Below, one piece after another: positions 1-7,209 of a DNA stretch of 9,111 bases. Position 1 is the stretch's first letter. Each line of letters starts with the position of its first letter. Made by a program: the position numbers and the translations under genes. Under the pieces are notes generated by a model. It saw nothing but the letters and a program-made list of their open reading frames with translations, did not search any database and was not told the DNA's origin. Location of the stretch: NCBI GenBank assembly GCA_009776995.1, contig WRMR01000174.1, positions 1-9,111 on the forward strand, written 5' to 3'. Origin of the DNA: Planctomycetaceae bacterium (GTDB lineage Bacteria; Planctomycetota; Planctomycetia; Pirellulales; Thermoguttaceae).

Positions 1-670
1 GCGTGGCCTTGCCGAGTTTCTTGTCGATGAAATCGTAAACCTTCACCAACTCCGGCTCGCCTTTCGGACGCCAAACCCTGCCGTTTTGCCGGTCATTCCC
101 AATCAACCCCTTCTTTTTCGCATCGACCGAAATGACGGGACAACCCTGCTTCAAAAACGTCGCAGCCTGTGCGTTGATGAACGCGAACTGCGTCTTGCGA
201 TCGGGATTCGTTCCGCCTTCGAGCGACTTGCGATTGGCAGCCAGTTGATCATCCAACTCGTGCATCAACCGACAAACTTGTCTTGGCGAAACCTCGAACC
301 CTTGTTCCATCAATGCCACGCTCAAGTGATGTGTGCTGTGCGTTGTCCAGCGGAGGGGCGACATGGGATCACCCTGGGCAGTCGGTTCGACGAGGGCGTC
401 GAGGGCAGGCAGCAAGTCCGGTTGGTTTGGGGTTGTTTTTTTTCGACCTGCACCTTCACGTCGCACCCGATTTTCGGCAAGACGCTCGCTGTTGTTAAGT
501 TCCTTGATACCCTGGAGGATCGTAGGCCGGGAAAGCCCCGTCGCTCGACTAACGATACTCACACCGCCATGTCCCAAACACATCGCTTCGCTGGCCACCC
601 AAAGACGACGCGGACGTTCGTTCCACTCAGGTTTCAACGTTGGAAACTTCCTTGAAATGATCTCTTCCAT
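1..670 (-). CDS. ISAzo13-family transposase, N-terminal part (cut by window edge)
   Basis: This gene reads as an uninterrupted minus-strand frame from an ATG at 670 to the left edge, giving 223 codons and no stop, so the C-terminal part lies outside the window. Residues about 37-56 (SIVSRATGLSRPTILQGIKE) look like a helix-turn-helix, and a basic GAGRKK linker follows at 73-78. The stretch around D183 (VISVDAKKKGLIGN), followed by VWRPKGEPELVKVYDFIDKKLGKA, is the hallmark of the ISAzo13/Rhodopirellula-type DDE transposases, with D183 the likely first catalytic aspartate. The other acidic residues would be beyond the edge. GGGG lies about 7 bases upstream of the ATG, and an upstream ATG is closed at once by a stop, which fixes the start. 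The visible part has no frameshift, so it may be an active copy. Family assignment is confident; intactness cannot be judged. Confidence 0.88.
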   Translation of the reverse strand, partial: MEEIISRKFPTLKPEWNERPRRLWVASEAMCLGHGGVSIVSRATGLSRPTILQGIKELNNSERLAENRVRREGAGRKKTTPNQPDLLPALDALVEPTAQGDPMSPLRWTTHSTHHLSVALMEQGFEVSPRQVCRLMHELDDQLAANRKSLEGGTNPDRKTQFAFINAQAATFLKQGCPVISVDAKKKGLIGNDRQNGRVWRPKGEPELVKVYDFIDKKLGKAT

Positions 671-690
671 AAAATTACCCCATGAAAGAA

Positions 691-719
691 ATCATAACAT
701 ATTAACGGGCGTTTGTAAA
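691..719 (-). promoter_or_regulatory. Candidate sigma-70 promoter for the transposase
   Basis: On the minus strand TTTACA (714-719) and TATGAT (691-696) are separated by exactly 17 bases. Each hexamer matches the consensus at five of six positions. Transcription would start near 684, giving a very short leader before the ATG at 670. Seen by eye only. Confidence 0.5.
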
Positions 720-772
720 TGTTATTTTGGCGAGGATCCAAAGTTCGCAGACATAAAGGCAAAGTCCATGGT

Positions 773-801
773 ATTGTACAGTATAATCCAAATTGTATCA
801 A
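773..801 (-). promoter_or_regulatory. Second candidate promoter upstream of the transposase
   Basis: On the minus strand TTGATA (796-801) and TACAAT (773-778) are 17 bases apart. An overlapping TATACT is also a plausible -10. This pair may belong to the end of the insertion sequence or to the flanking DNA; it points toward the transposase. Confidence 0.35.
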
Positions 802-846
802 AAAACAAGGCATTGAGAATAGACAACGTAACGGGAATTTTACTGG

Positions 847-1539
847 CTATTTCAAGCCGGTATAAATACTTGCGATGCCGAACGTCAGTTGTTTGCAGGC
901 AACCTCACGAAAACCGCATTCCCGCATGATTTGAAGAAAGTCGTTCCCACGGGGAAACCTGGATACGGAATCGGGCAGATATTGATAGGCCTGTTTGTTT
1001 TTCGAGATGAATCCGCCGATGGCCGGCACAACAGATTTGAAATAAAATGAATAAAGCTGTTTCACTGGAAATGAACCCGGCATTGAAAATTCCAGGATCA
1101 CGACTTGTCCATTTTTTTTCAGCACCCTGTTCATCTCCCGGAGTCCCTTGTCAAGATGTTCAAAGTTGCGAACGCCAAACGAAACGGTCACCGCATCAAA
1201 CGTTTCATCCGCAAAGCAAAGATTTTCACAATCCCCCTGTTGCAAACGGATTTTCTTCTGCATTCCCAATGCGGCGATTTTCTTGTTGCCGACACCCAGC
1301 ATCACGTCTGAAATATCAATGCTGTCAATCTGCGGGATTCCGTTTGTGCATGCCACGATGGCGAAATCACCTGTTCCGCAGGCGACGTCAAGCAATTTCC
1401 CGACCTTTTCCCTGTCCAGTGGACGGACGGCTTTTTTACGCCATCTTTTATCAATGTGAAATGACAAAAGATGATTCAAGGGATCATAAACAGGGGCAAT
1501 CTCGTCGAATAATTTTCTGACTTTTTCTTTATCGGGCAT
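847..1539 (-). CDS. ubiE/menG: UbiE/MenG-type quinone biosynthesis C-methyltransferase
   Basis: This 230-residue protein is a full-length SAM-dependent methyltransferase of the UbiE/MenG/COQ5 family, which methylates the ring carbon of demethylmenaquinone (MenG) or of a ubiquinone precursor (UbiE). It starts with the family's conserved VRKLFDEIAPVYDPLNHL and a KRWRKKAV helix. SAM-binding motif I is LLDVACGTGDF at 49-59, with an acidic residue after strand two in the IDSIDIS segment (71-77). The UbiE signature FGVRNFEHLDKGLREM is at 121-136, LEFSMP at 149-154, and AYQYLPDSVSRFP at 184-196. It ends with the usual TFGIASIYTGLK. There is no signal peptide or membrane segment, as expected of a cytosolic enzyme. 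A GAGAG lies just before the ATG, so the ribosome site is weak. Menaquinone is the likelier product in a PVC bacterium, but the sequence does not decide this. The gene is visibly more A/T-rich than the DUF4432 gene upstream, and no other quinone genes are in the window. Confidence 0.93.
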   Translation of the reverse strand: MPDKEKVRKLFDEIAPVYDPLNHLLSFHIDKRWRKKAVRPLDREKVGKLLDVACGTGDFAIVACTNGIPQIDSIDISDVMLGVGNKKIAALGMQKKIRLQQGDCENLCFADETFDAVTVSFGVRNFEHLDKGLREMNRVLKKNGQVVILEFSMPGSFPVKQLYSFYFKSVVPAIGGFISKNKQAYQYLPDSVSRFPRGNDFLQIMRECGFREVACKQLTFGIASIYTGLK

Positions 1540-1563
1540 GATCTCTCAAAATGTAAACAGAGG

Positions 1564-1578
1564 ATTTTTCCGAAAAAT
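1564..1578. promoter_or_regulatory. Perfect AT-rich palindrome upstream of ubiE/menG
   Basis: ATTTTTC-C-GAAAAAT has two 7-base arms around one central base. It lies 25 bases upstream of the methyltransferase start. It could be an operator or part of a small RNA hairpin. Function is inference. Confidence 0.3.
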
Positions 1579-1588
1579 ATTGATACAA

Positions 1589-1605
1589 GCGTCACAGGGT
1601 GACGC
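1589..1605 (-). terminator. Hairpin after the DUF4432 gene, probable weak terminator
   Basis: GCGTCAC and GTGACGC form a perfect 7-base stem around a 3-base loop, 34 bases past the DUF4432 stop. On the minus strand it is followed by TTGTATCAATATTTTTC, which is a broken rather than a clean T-tract. It would partly separate the DUF4432 transcript from ubiE/menG. A tandem GGCTAAC (1606-1612 and 1613-1619) adjoins it. Confidence 0.45.
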
Positions 1606-1639
1606 GGCTAACGGCTAACTCCCAACCGGACTTCAAACT

Positions 1640-2782
1640 TCATTCCGACCATTCCGCACACGGTTCGGCGAACACGGTTCCAGCGGCGGTGGCGTGACGT
1701 TCGCGGATGCGTTGCTCGGCATATGCCACCTCGCTCTTGTTGTGCAGGAACGCAAAACTCAAGTCGAACGCCTGCGACTGCCCGGACGCCAGCGAAACCG
1801 TGCGACCATGTTGGCTTTCAAACGCGGTTGGGTTCGGGAAGTTGGTTGCCGGTTCGAAGCCGACCACGTAACCGTCCTGATCGGGCAATCGGCTTTTCCA
1901 AAGCGAAAAGCAGGGCAATTGCTTTTTATTGAAACCGAGCACAATGCCCTGGTCGTCACTAGCGTTGATGAGCAGGGTTTCGGTATGACCGTCCGCGTTG
2001 GCGGCGGGATCGAAAAAGAACACGACTTCCGGCAGTCCGGGCGGTTGCGGGTCAATACGGTCCCACTGCGGCAGGTCGGCAGCCGCAACATCCGAACGCG
2101 GTGCCAGTGTCTCGAACGGCACGACAACCCGCGAACCTTTTCCGAGAAACGGCAAACCGGTGTTGATATGGTACAGCATGACGATTTCCTTCGGCGAGGC
2201 CGAAAGATTGGTCACCGTGTCGCGCATACGAAAACCCGCTTCGCCGGCTTGGGTGACGTAGCGGGTTTTCATCTCCAGTTTCTTGCCGAACAGTCGCGAT
2301 TCGTAAACCGTGCCTTCGATGATGATCTCGCCCGAATCCGAGTCGAACGACACTTCGACATAACTGGCCGGGATATTGGCAATCTGCCCGTGAAGCGGAG
2401 AAATGAGTCCCCCGCGTTCATTGAACTGTGGCGAACCATTGCTTTCCAGACCGCATCGCACAAGCCATTCGTCGAACCCGTACAGCCAGCCAAGCCCTGA
2501 ATCGCTGTCAAGCCGCACAAGCGATGGATGCACCGGCCCCTGCACAGGCGACGCCCATTCGAGGTGTAGCGCATCGCAACGACCGCGCCAGATACCCATG
2601 CCGCGCGTCAGCAGGATCGTCATGGCGAACCGTCCGTTATCGACCTCGAGTATGTCAACGCCATCGCTCACCCCGCCGACCAATCGCCGCTTGACCAGCT
2701 TGACGCCCTGCTCCGCAAATTCCCAATGATCGACTGCCGTGTGATTGGCCGCGTCAACGAGTACCATGTTTTTACGTGTCAT
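1640..2782 (-). CDS. DUF4432 family protein, galactose-mutarotase-like
   Basis: This 380-residue soluble protein has no signal peptide or membrane segment. It resembles the DUF4432 branch of the aldose 1-epimerase superfamily, whose beta-sandwich fold binds sugars; members are common in PVC bacteria. Residues in the places expected for the mutarotase active site are H131 (SPLHGQIANIPA), H205 (LYHINTGLPFLG) and E310 (GYVVGFEPATNFPNP). By analogy with galactose mutarotase these would be the two histidines and the glutamate base; that is an inference from motif spacing. A likely substrate is a free aldose or a modified sugar, but none can be named. The ATG at 2782 has an AAAGGA ribosome site 8 bases upstream, which supports this start. 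A good promoter lies about 75 bases upstream. The gene is richer in G and C than its neighbours and stands alone, with no sugar transporter or kinase beside it. Confidence 0.82.
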   Translation of the reverse strand: MTRKNMVLVDAANHTAVDHWEFAEQGVKLVKRRLVGGVSDGVDILEVDNGRFAMTILLTRGMGIWRGRCDALHLEWASPVQGPVHPSLVRLDSDSGLGWLYGFDEWLVRCGLESNGSPQFNERGGLISPLHGQIANIPASYVEVSFDSDSGEIIIEGTVYESRLFGKKLEMKTRYVTQAGEAGFRMRDTVTNLSASPKEIVMLYHINTGLPFLGKGSRVVVPFETLAPRSDVAAADLPQWDRIDPQPPGLPEVVFFFDPAANADGHTETLLINASDDQGIVLGFNKKQLPCFSLWKSRLPDQDGYVVGFEPATNFPNPTAFESQHGRTVSLASGQSQAFDLSFAFLHNKSEVAYAEQRIRERHATAAGTVFAEPCAEWSE

Positions 2783-2812
2783 GTTGGATTTCCTTTCTGT
2801 GTCATAAGATGG

Positions 2813-2829
2813 CGGTCACGGCATGACCG
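2813..2829 (-). promoter_or_regulatory. Hairpin in the DUF4432 leader
   Basis: CGGTCA and TGACCG form a perfect 6-base inverted repeat around a 5-base loop. An alternative fold pairs GGCGG with CCGCC outside an ACGG/CCGT stem. It lies between the predicted transcription start (about 2850) and the ribosome site (2791-2796), so it could act as an operator or as a leader RNA structure. It has no T-tract, so it is not a plain terminator. Confidence 0.35.
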
Positions 2830-2856
2830 TCCCGCCTGAAGCCCAAAGCCATGCGT

Positions 2857-2885
2857 AGTATAACACATCTCCCCGCCGATTTCAA
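2857..2885 (-). promoter_or_regulatory. Sigma-70-type promoter for the DUF4432 gene
   Basis: On the minus strand TTGAAA (2880-2885) and TATACT (2857-2862) are separated by exactly 17 bases, with five and four matches to the consensus hexamers. The predicted start near 2850 gives a leader of about 68 bases before the ATG at 2782. Confidence 0.6.
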
Positions 2886-3138
2886 TTGGAGTCGCAAGAG
2901 TCATCGGGCGGAAAGACCGCTCCGTGACCGCTGCGGCTCTGAGAACGTGTCTTGAACCAAAAATTTTTCACAAGAAACCGCAACCGGGAACGCAGAGAGG
3001 TCACGAAGTGGCCGAACGGAATGACTGGAGAGGGCGGTTTCCACCCAAAAACCGGTCACTCCGCTACGCTCCGTTCCCGGCTGCTGTTTGAGTTAAAGAC
3101 ACATTCTGACAGATCGTACAACGGATATTGGCGTGTCC
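2886..3138. other. Gene-free spacer with degenerate repeats
   Basis: No credible gene is present. The stretch holds GACCGCT twice (2915-2921 and 2926-2932) and a 9-base inverted repeat, CCGGGAACG at 2984-2992 against CGTTCCCGG at 3072-3080. Its middle part (about 2967-3010, with ACAAGAAACCGC, AACGCAGAGAGG and TCACGAAG) resembles the 'AACGCAGAG...CACGAAG' repeats often found between PVC genes. The reading as a decayed repeat is inference. Confidence 0.4.
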
Positions 3139-3140
3139 TT
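3095..3140 (-). terminator. Weak candidate terminator of the kinase operon
   Basis: On the minus strand AAGGACAC (3133-3140, overlapping the stop codon) can pair with GTGTCTTT (3095-3102), giving an 8-base stem with one G-T pair and a 30-base loop that ends in TTTAA. The long loop and missing T-tract make this a poor intrinsic terminator. No better one was seen after the kinase. Confidence 0.2.
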
Positions 3141-6100
3141 AGAGAACCCTGATCAAATCCTCGATCATGACGGCGGCTTTGTCGTAATCAAAGGCTTGAA
3201 CCAGATCATGGACTTTTGACAACGAAGCGTCCATGGAAGCACTGACCGTCGCCGATGCGGCCAAACTGACCTCCAGAAGTTCCCCGGACAAGGGCTCGGC
3301 GGTTTCGGGCTGGAAGTCATTGCAGGCCTGGAGCAGGAGTTCCAGTTTGTGTTTCAACGCTTTGCTGGAAATTTTTCGCTTGATCGAAGTGGTCGCGCTG
3401 TCGGTCATCAGGTCGGTATTTTGGAGCTTCACCTGGAACTTCAACAAACTGCCGCAAAAATTGCCGTTTTCCTTCACGCACTTTTCCGCGTCCCCATTCA
3501 TGGCGGCTTCTTCGAGACGGAACGCCCAGTCCGACAGGAACCGGTTTCCCACGGTGGCGAGGACGGATTTGATTGCGTGAACCCGGATCGCATAATCCTT
3601 CCATTTGCCGTTCTTTGCGAACTTTTTCAAAGCCCCGGCATCCCCATCGGCATCCTGACAAAACTTCCGCAGGACTTCGAGATACAGTTTCTTGTCGCCG
3701 CCGACCCGTGACAAACCGCTCGTGATGCTCAAATCCTCGATCTTGGTGAGTTTTTGCAACTGGATGTTCAGTCCGGTTTCGTCCTGCGGCTCAACGGTTT
3801 CCGGATCAATCTTCTTCGTGACGATTTTATCTGCCGGCAGCCAGCGCAACAGTGCGCGGTTCAGATCGTTGCCGTTAATGGGTTTGGAGACAAAATCGTT
3901 CATGCCGCTGCTGAAAAACAACTTCCTGGCCTCAGCGACGACGTTGGCGGATAACGCAATAATGGGCAGATTTTCGTAATACTCCCCTTTCCATGTTCGG
4001 ATGATTGACGTGGCCTGGATGCCATCCATTTCCGGCATCATGTGATCCATGAACACCAGGTCGTACTTATTGGCCTGAATCATTTCGATGGCCTGCAAGC
4101 CGTCGCCTGCCGTTTGAGGAACGATGCCGTGCCGGGCCAGCAAGCCGACCGCCACGGTGATATTCCCGGGGTTGTCGTCCACCACCAGCACTTTGGTATC
4201 CGACCGCGCGATCACTCGGTCGATGATTTCTGCATGTTCGATCTGATTGAGGTCACCTTCCACCAACGGCAGGAGAAAGGTGAAGATCGAGCCTTTGGTG
4301 TACTCGCTTTGGAACCGGATGTACCCCCCCATCTGCTCGGCCAGATGTTTTGCAATGGGCAGTCCCAGACCGGTTCCCGGGATACCGCGATTTTTGCGCC
4401 GGTCGAACTGCTCGAATTTGTCGAACAGCATGGCAAAGTTTTCTTCTTCGATCCCGATGCCGCTGTCTTCCACGGAAAAGGCAACGAATTCCCGGCCGCC
4501 TTCCACGACACGGTCAACATTGAAAATCACATAACCCTTTTGGGTATATTTGACCGCATTGGAAATCAGGTTTGTGACAACCTGGCTGATACGCAGTTCG
4601 TCACCAAACAAGGATTTTGGTAAATCCCGGGACAGCTGACTGGTAAATGTCAAGTGTTTGGATTCCGCAAAAAGCTTGTGACGTGAAGCCAAGTCACTGT
4701 AAAGTGTGCTGAGGCTGAAGTGTCCCGGCACAATTTCGACCTTTCCTGATTCGATTTTATGAAAGTCAAGAACATCGTTGATGATCTTTAAAAGAACATC
4801 AGACATGTGTTTGACGTCGTCAAGGTATTTTGTTTGTTGCGAGTCCAGATTGTCCGTACGCATGAGTTCCAGAAGGCCGATGATGGTGTTCATGGGTGTG
4901 CGTATCTCGTGGCTCATGGAGGCCAAAAACTGGCTTCTTGCTTCCGAAGCCGCTTGGGCCGCCTCTTTTTGAATCTCCAGTTTTCGATTTTCCTCAAGAC
5001 TCTCCTGGATTTTTCGTTCATTTGCTTTTTCTTCCCGCAAATCGCGCGAATAGGCCGCAACCTGGTAGTCGTTTTTCCACGGAACGCGAACCAGAACCGT
5101 TTCGACGGGAAGTGGTTCACCATGGGAGGTTCGACTCATCCATTCGAACTGTTGGCGGCCGGTTTCAAATGCGGCGGCGAGCAACCGGAGGGCTTTCTTC
5201 GCCGTCGGTTCCCCATCCGGCTGGACTTCGGGTTGCATTTCTAAGAAACGTCCGAAATAATCGGACTTTTGCGTCAGTTCCAACGAACGAATTGTTTCCA
5301 AATTGCAATCGATCATGTTCCCTTCGCGGTCCCAAAGGGAACAGGCCAGCGGCGTCGCATCAAGCATGATTTGGGCCCGTTCGTCCGCTTCGCGCAACTC
5401 GGCCAGCATCTTTTTCTGTTCCCGCAAATCGCGTGCATAAGAAAGAAGGCGATAGGTGTCTTTCCAACGCATGCATACGATCTTGACTTCCATGGGAATC
5501 AGTTCCCCATTGAGTGTCTGAAACACCCATTCAAAGCTGTTGACCGAGCCTTTCTCGAGCACTTCACTCAGAATTTGGTTCGCCATGTCAACGCTCCGTC
5601 GGCCATTGGGCTGCAACTCCGGATAAAACCGGCTGAAATTCCCAAAGAATTCCGGTTTGTCCGAAACACCGAACACATTCAGGGCTTCCTGGTTGCAGTC
5701 GATCACGTGATTCTGGTCATCCCGCAGGATGCAAATCAGCGGGGTACTGTCCAACATGAGTTTGATGCGGTCTTCGGCGTCTTTGGCTTCCTGTTCTTTG
5801 GCTTTGATTTTGGTCAGGTCGTGATAATAGACGATCAACCGATGGCCGGGTTGCCACAAAACGCGGGCGGCCGATATTCCGAAGTGGATGGGTGTGCCGT
5901 CCAGTTTTCGCAGTTGAATACTGATCCTCGCAAAACCGTTTGTGAGGACTTCGTGAATGAACTCCCGCCGCAGTTCTTCGGTATTTTTACCATCCGGCTG
6001 GAACTCCGGATGCGTGTCGAGCATCAAACGCGTATAGTCTTCTGGTGCCGTGTCTTCCGGGATGCCGAAAATGTGGGACGCCTCTTTGTTGATGGCAAGC

Positions 6101-6609
6101 GAGTGGCCGTTCTCATCCCACATCATGCAGGGTAGAAGTGTTGAACGCAGCATGTCGTTCATACGGTGTTCGGCTTCCTGAATCCGCACATCGGTGACAT
6201 CATTAAAAATGATGAGTATCCGGTCCAATCCGGTGTCCTGGAACGGAATCCGTTGAAAGGTCATCCGGTAGGACCGCCTCCCCCCGATCGGCCAGTTGAT
6301 GTCGTCATCTTCCGTGAACTTGTTCTCATGCCCTGACATCAGGCGGTGATACCGCAACATGTTACGGTTGACAAAAGAGACGTCATGGAAACCTTCATAG
6401 AGACTTCGTATCGGCCTGCCGATGAGCGTGCTGGAATCCTCAAGCCCCATCAGGTTCAAAAGATTGCCGTTTCCATAGACGAAATTGGCATCGTGATCCA
6501 GGAGCAGTAAAAGATTCGGCGAAGAATCCATGAGCAGCTTCAACTGGTTGTTGAGCTTCAAACATTCCTCAAGATGTTTATCGTCACATGGGTCAGCCAC
6601 AACCAACAT
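3139..6609 (-). CDS. Soluble hybrid histidine kinase: 4 PAS, HisKA, HATPase, receiver, HPt
   Basis: The protein has 1156 residues from the ATG at 6609. It has no signal peptide or membrane segment, so it should sense an internal cue. Four PAS domains lie at roughly 20-145, 150-270, 280-400 and 410-530; the last three share the motif xPExQPxG. A coiled linker leads to HisKA, with the phosphorylated H567 in SMSHEIRTPMN. The HATPase has the N box NLISNAVKY (680-688), G1 DSGIGI (715-720), the F box FDKFEQF and G2 GTGLGLPI (745-752). The receiver has D811/D812, phospho-acceptor D855 (FMDHMMPEMDG), S887 and K909. The HPt domain has H1011 (RVHAIKSVLATVGN). All phosphorelay residues are present. A helical tail of about 130 residues follows. 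The ATG has GGGAG (6618-6622) at 8 bases; an in-frame GTG at 6624 (1161 residues) is possible but has poorer ribosome-site spacing. The receiver gene lies just upstream and is surely cotranscribed. Ligand and target are unknown. Confidence 0.93.
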   Translation of the reverse strand: MLVVADPCDDKHLEECLKLNNQLKLLMDSSPNLLLLLDHDANFVYGNGNLLNLMGLEDSSTLIGRPIRSLYEGFHDVSFVNRNMLRYHRLMSGHENKFTEDDDINWPIGGRRSYRMTFQRIPFQDTGLDRILIIFNDVTDVRIQEAEHRMNDMLRSTLLPCMMWDENGHSLAINKEASHIFGIPEDTAPEDYTRLMLDTHPEFQPDGKNTEELRREFIHEVLTNGFARISIQLRKLDGTPIHFGISAARVLWQPGHRLIVYYHDLTKIKAKEQEAKDAEDRIKLMLDSTPLICILRDDQNHVIDCNQEALNVFGVSDKPEFFGNFSRFYPELQPNGRRSVDMANQILSEVLEKGSVNSFEWVFQTLNGELIPMEVKIVCMRWKDTYRLLSYARDLREQKKMLAELREADERAQIMLDATPLACSLWDREGNMIDCNLETIRSLELTQKSDYFGRFLEMQPEVQPDGEPTAKKALRLLAAAFETGRQQFEWMSRTSHGEPLPVETVLVRVPWKNDYQVAAYSRDLREEKANERKIQESLEENRKLEIQKEAAQAASEARSQFLASMSHEIRTPMNTIIGLLELMRTDNLDSQQTKYLDDVKHMSDVLLKIINDVLDFHKIESGKVEIVPGHFSLSTLYSDLASRHKLFAESKHLTFTSQLSRDLPKSLFGDELRISQVVTNLISNAVKYTQKGYVIFNVDRVVEGGREFVAFSVEDSGIGIEEENFAMLFDKFEQFDRRKNRGIPGTGLGLPIAKHLAEQMGGYIRFQSEYTKGSIFTFLLPLVEGDLNQIEHAEIIDRVIARSDTKVLVVDDNPGNITVAVGLLARHGIVPQTAGDGLQAIEMIQANKYDLVFMDHMMPEMDGIQATSIIRTWKGEYYENLPIIALSANVVAEARKLFFSSGMNDFVSKPINGNDLNRALLRWLPADKIVTKKIDPETVEPQDETGLNIQLQKLTKIEDLSITSGLSRVGGDKKLYLEVLRKFCQDADGDAGALKKFAKNGKWKDYAIRVHAIKSVLATVGNRFLSDWAFRLEEAAMNGDAEKCVKENGNFCGSLLKFQVKLQNTDLMTDSATTSIKRKISSKALKHKLELLLQACNDFQPETAEPLSGELLEVSLAASATVSASMDASLSKVHDLVQAFDYDKAAVMIEDLIRVL

Positions 6610-6631
6610 CGTTCGTTCTCCCACTGTTTTG

Positions 6632-7033
6632 TTAATCTCCGGTTGATGCGACCCACTCGCTTTTCGCGTTCAATGCAAGATGAACCTTGCCGCGCAGCGT
6701 GTCCGCTAAAAAGGGCTTGACAATATAACTGAACGCCCCGTATTCCACCGCCTTGACAACCAGCTTTTCCGTCGCGTGGGACGTGACGAAAACAACAGGG
6801 ACGTCTGCCAATTCCGGGTTTTTGTTGATGGCTTCCATTACCTCAAAACCTGACAGGTCCGGCATCTCAATGTCCAGCAGAATCACATCCGGACGCAATT
6901 TTGTAAGCGCAGCCAGTGCCGCCCTGCCGGATTTCGCAAGCCGGACGTCGTACTCGTCGCCCAGCAATCCGCGGCAAAGTGTGAGATTCGCGGACGCATC
7001 GTCCACGACAAGAATGATCGCTCGTTTTTCCAT
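6632..7033 (-). CDS. Stand-alone response-regulator receiver protein
   Basis: This 133-residue protein is a single receiver (REC, CheY-like) domain with no output domain. The acidic pair is D11/D12 (ILVVDDASAN), the phospho-acceptor D54 (VILLDIEMPDLSGFE), the switch threonine T84 (FVTSHA) and the conserved lysine K106 (YIVKPF), so it should be phosphorylatable. The ATG at 7033 has AAAGGTG about 9 bases upstream. It is the first gene of a two-gene operon, with 22 bases between its stop and the preferred start of the hybrid kinase. It may be the phosphate receiver from the kinase's HPt domain, or it may feed into and modulate the kinase. Having no DNA-binding or enzymatic domain, it would act by protein contact, as CheY and Spo0F do. 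The domain call is firm; the partnership is inferred from adjacency. Confidence 0.92.
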   Translation of the reverse strand: MEKRAIILVVDDASANLTLCRGLLGDEYDVRLAKSGRAALAALTKLRPDVILLDIEMPDLSGFEVMEAINKNPELADVPVVFVTSHATEKLVVKAVEYGAFSYIVKPFLADTLRGKVHLALNAKSEWVASTGD

Positions 7034-7088
7034 TTCTCATCACACCTTTCGACACTGCTTCAGAATAAATTTCCACCACTGACATTGC

Positions 7089-7118
7089 ATCATTTTTTAC
7101 TTTTGATTCGTCAATCAA
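7089..7118 (-). promoter_or_regulatory. Possible promoter and palindrome before the receiver-kinase operon
   Basis: TTGATT (on the minus strand, 7113-7118) and AATGAT (7089-7094) are 18 bases apart, each with four consensus matches, which is weak. The -35 half belongs to a perfect inverted repeat, TTGATT-CGTC-AATCAA at 7103-7118, which could be an operator. The surrounding DNA to about 7340 is A/T-rich and has no other convincing promoter for this operon. Confidence 0.3.
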
Positions 7119-7209
7119 CGGAATGACTACTCAATATTTAGCATATTCTTGATATTCATGCTCAGGAAACGTATGAGTTTTGGTCAATATAACGTATAAG
7201 AATATTTAT

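Larger units (their letters stand above)
1..720 (-). mobile_element. ISAzo13-like insertion sequence, one end
   Basis: The transposase gene and its promoter mark one end of an insertion sequence. The outer boundary must lie between about 690 and 846, because the downstream ubiE-type gene is intact up to its stop at 847. I could not identify the terminal inverted repeat, since the partner end is outside the window, so the right limit given here is only the edge of the promoter. Confidence 0.5.

Noticed and set aside
86..655. Long plus-strand open frame of 189 codons
   Set aside because: It is antisense to the clear ISAzo13 transposase frame and shows no recognisable domain.
1694..2500. Plus-strand open frame of 268 codons
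   Set aside because: It is antisense to the DUF4432 gene, which has conserved motifs, a ribosome site and a promoter; the plus frame has none.
5269..6135. Plus-strand open frame of 288 codons
   Set aside because: It is antisense to the PAS region of the kinase and only mirrors that gene's codon bias.
3139..7033. Chemotaxis operon
   Set aside because: The kinase has HisKA and PAS domains with an internal receiver and HPt, not the CheA layout, and no methyl-accepting or CheW-like gene is present.
6867..7118. Minus-strand frame of 83 codons starting upstream of the receiver gene
   Set aside because: It overlaps the receiver in another frame, turns into arginine-rich out-of-frame sequence and matches nothing known to me.
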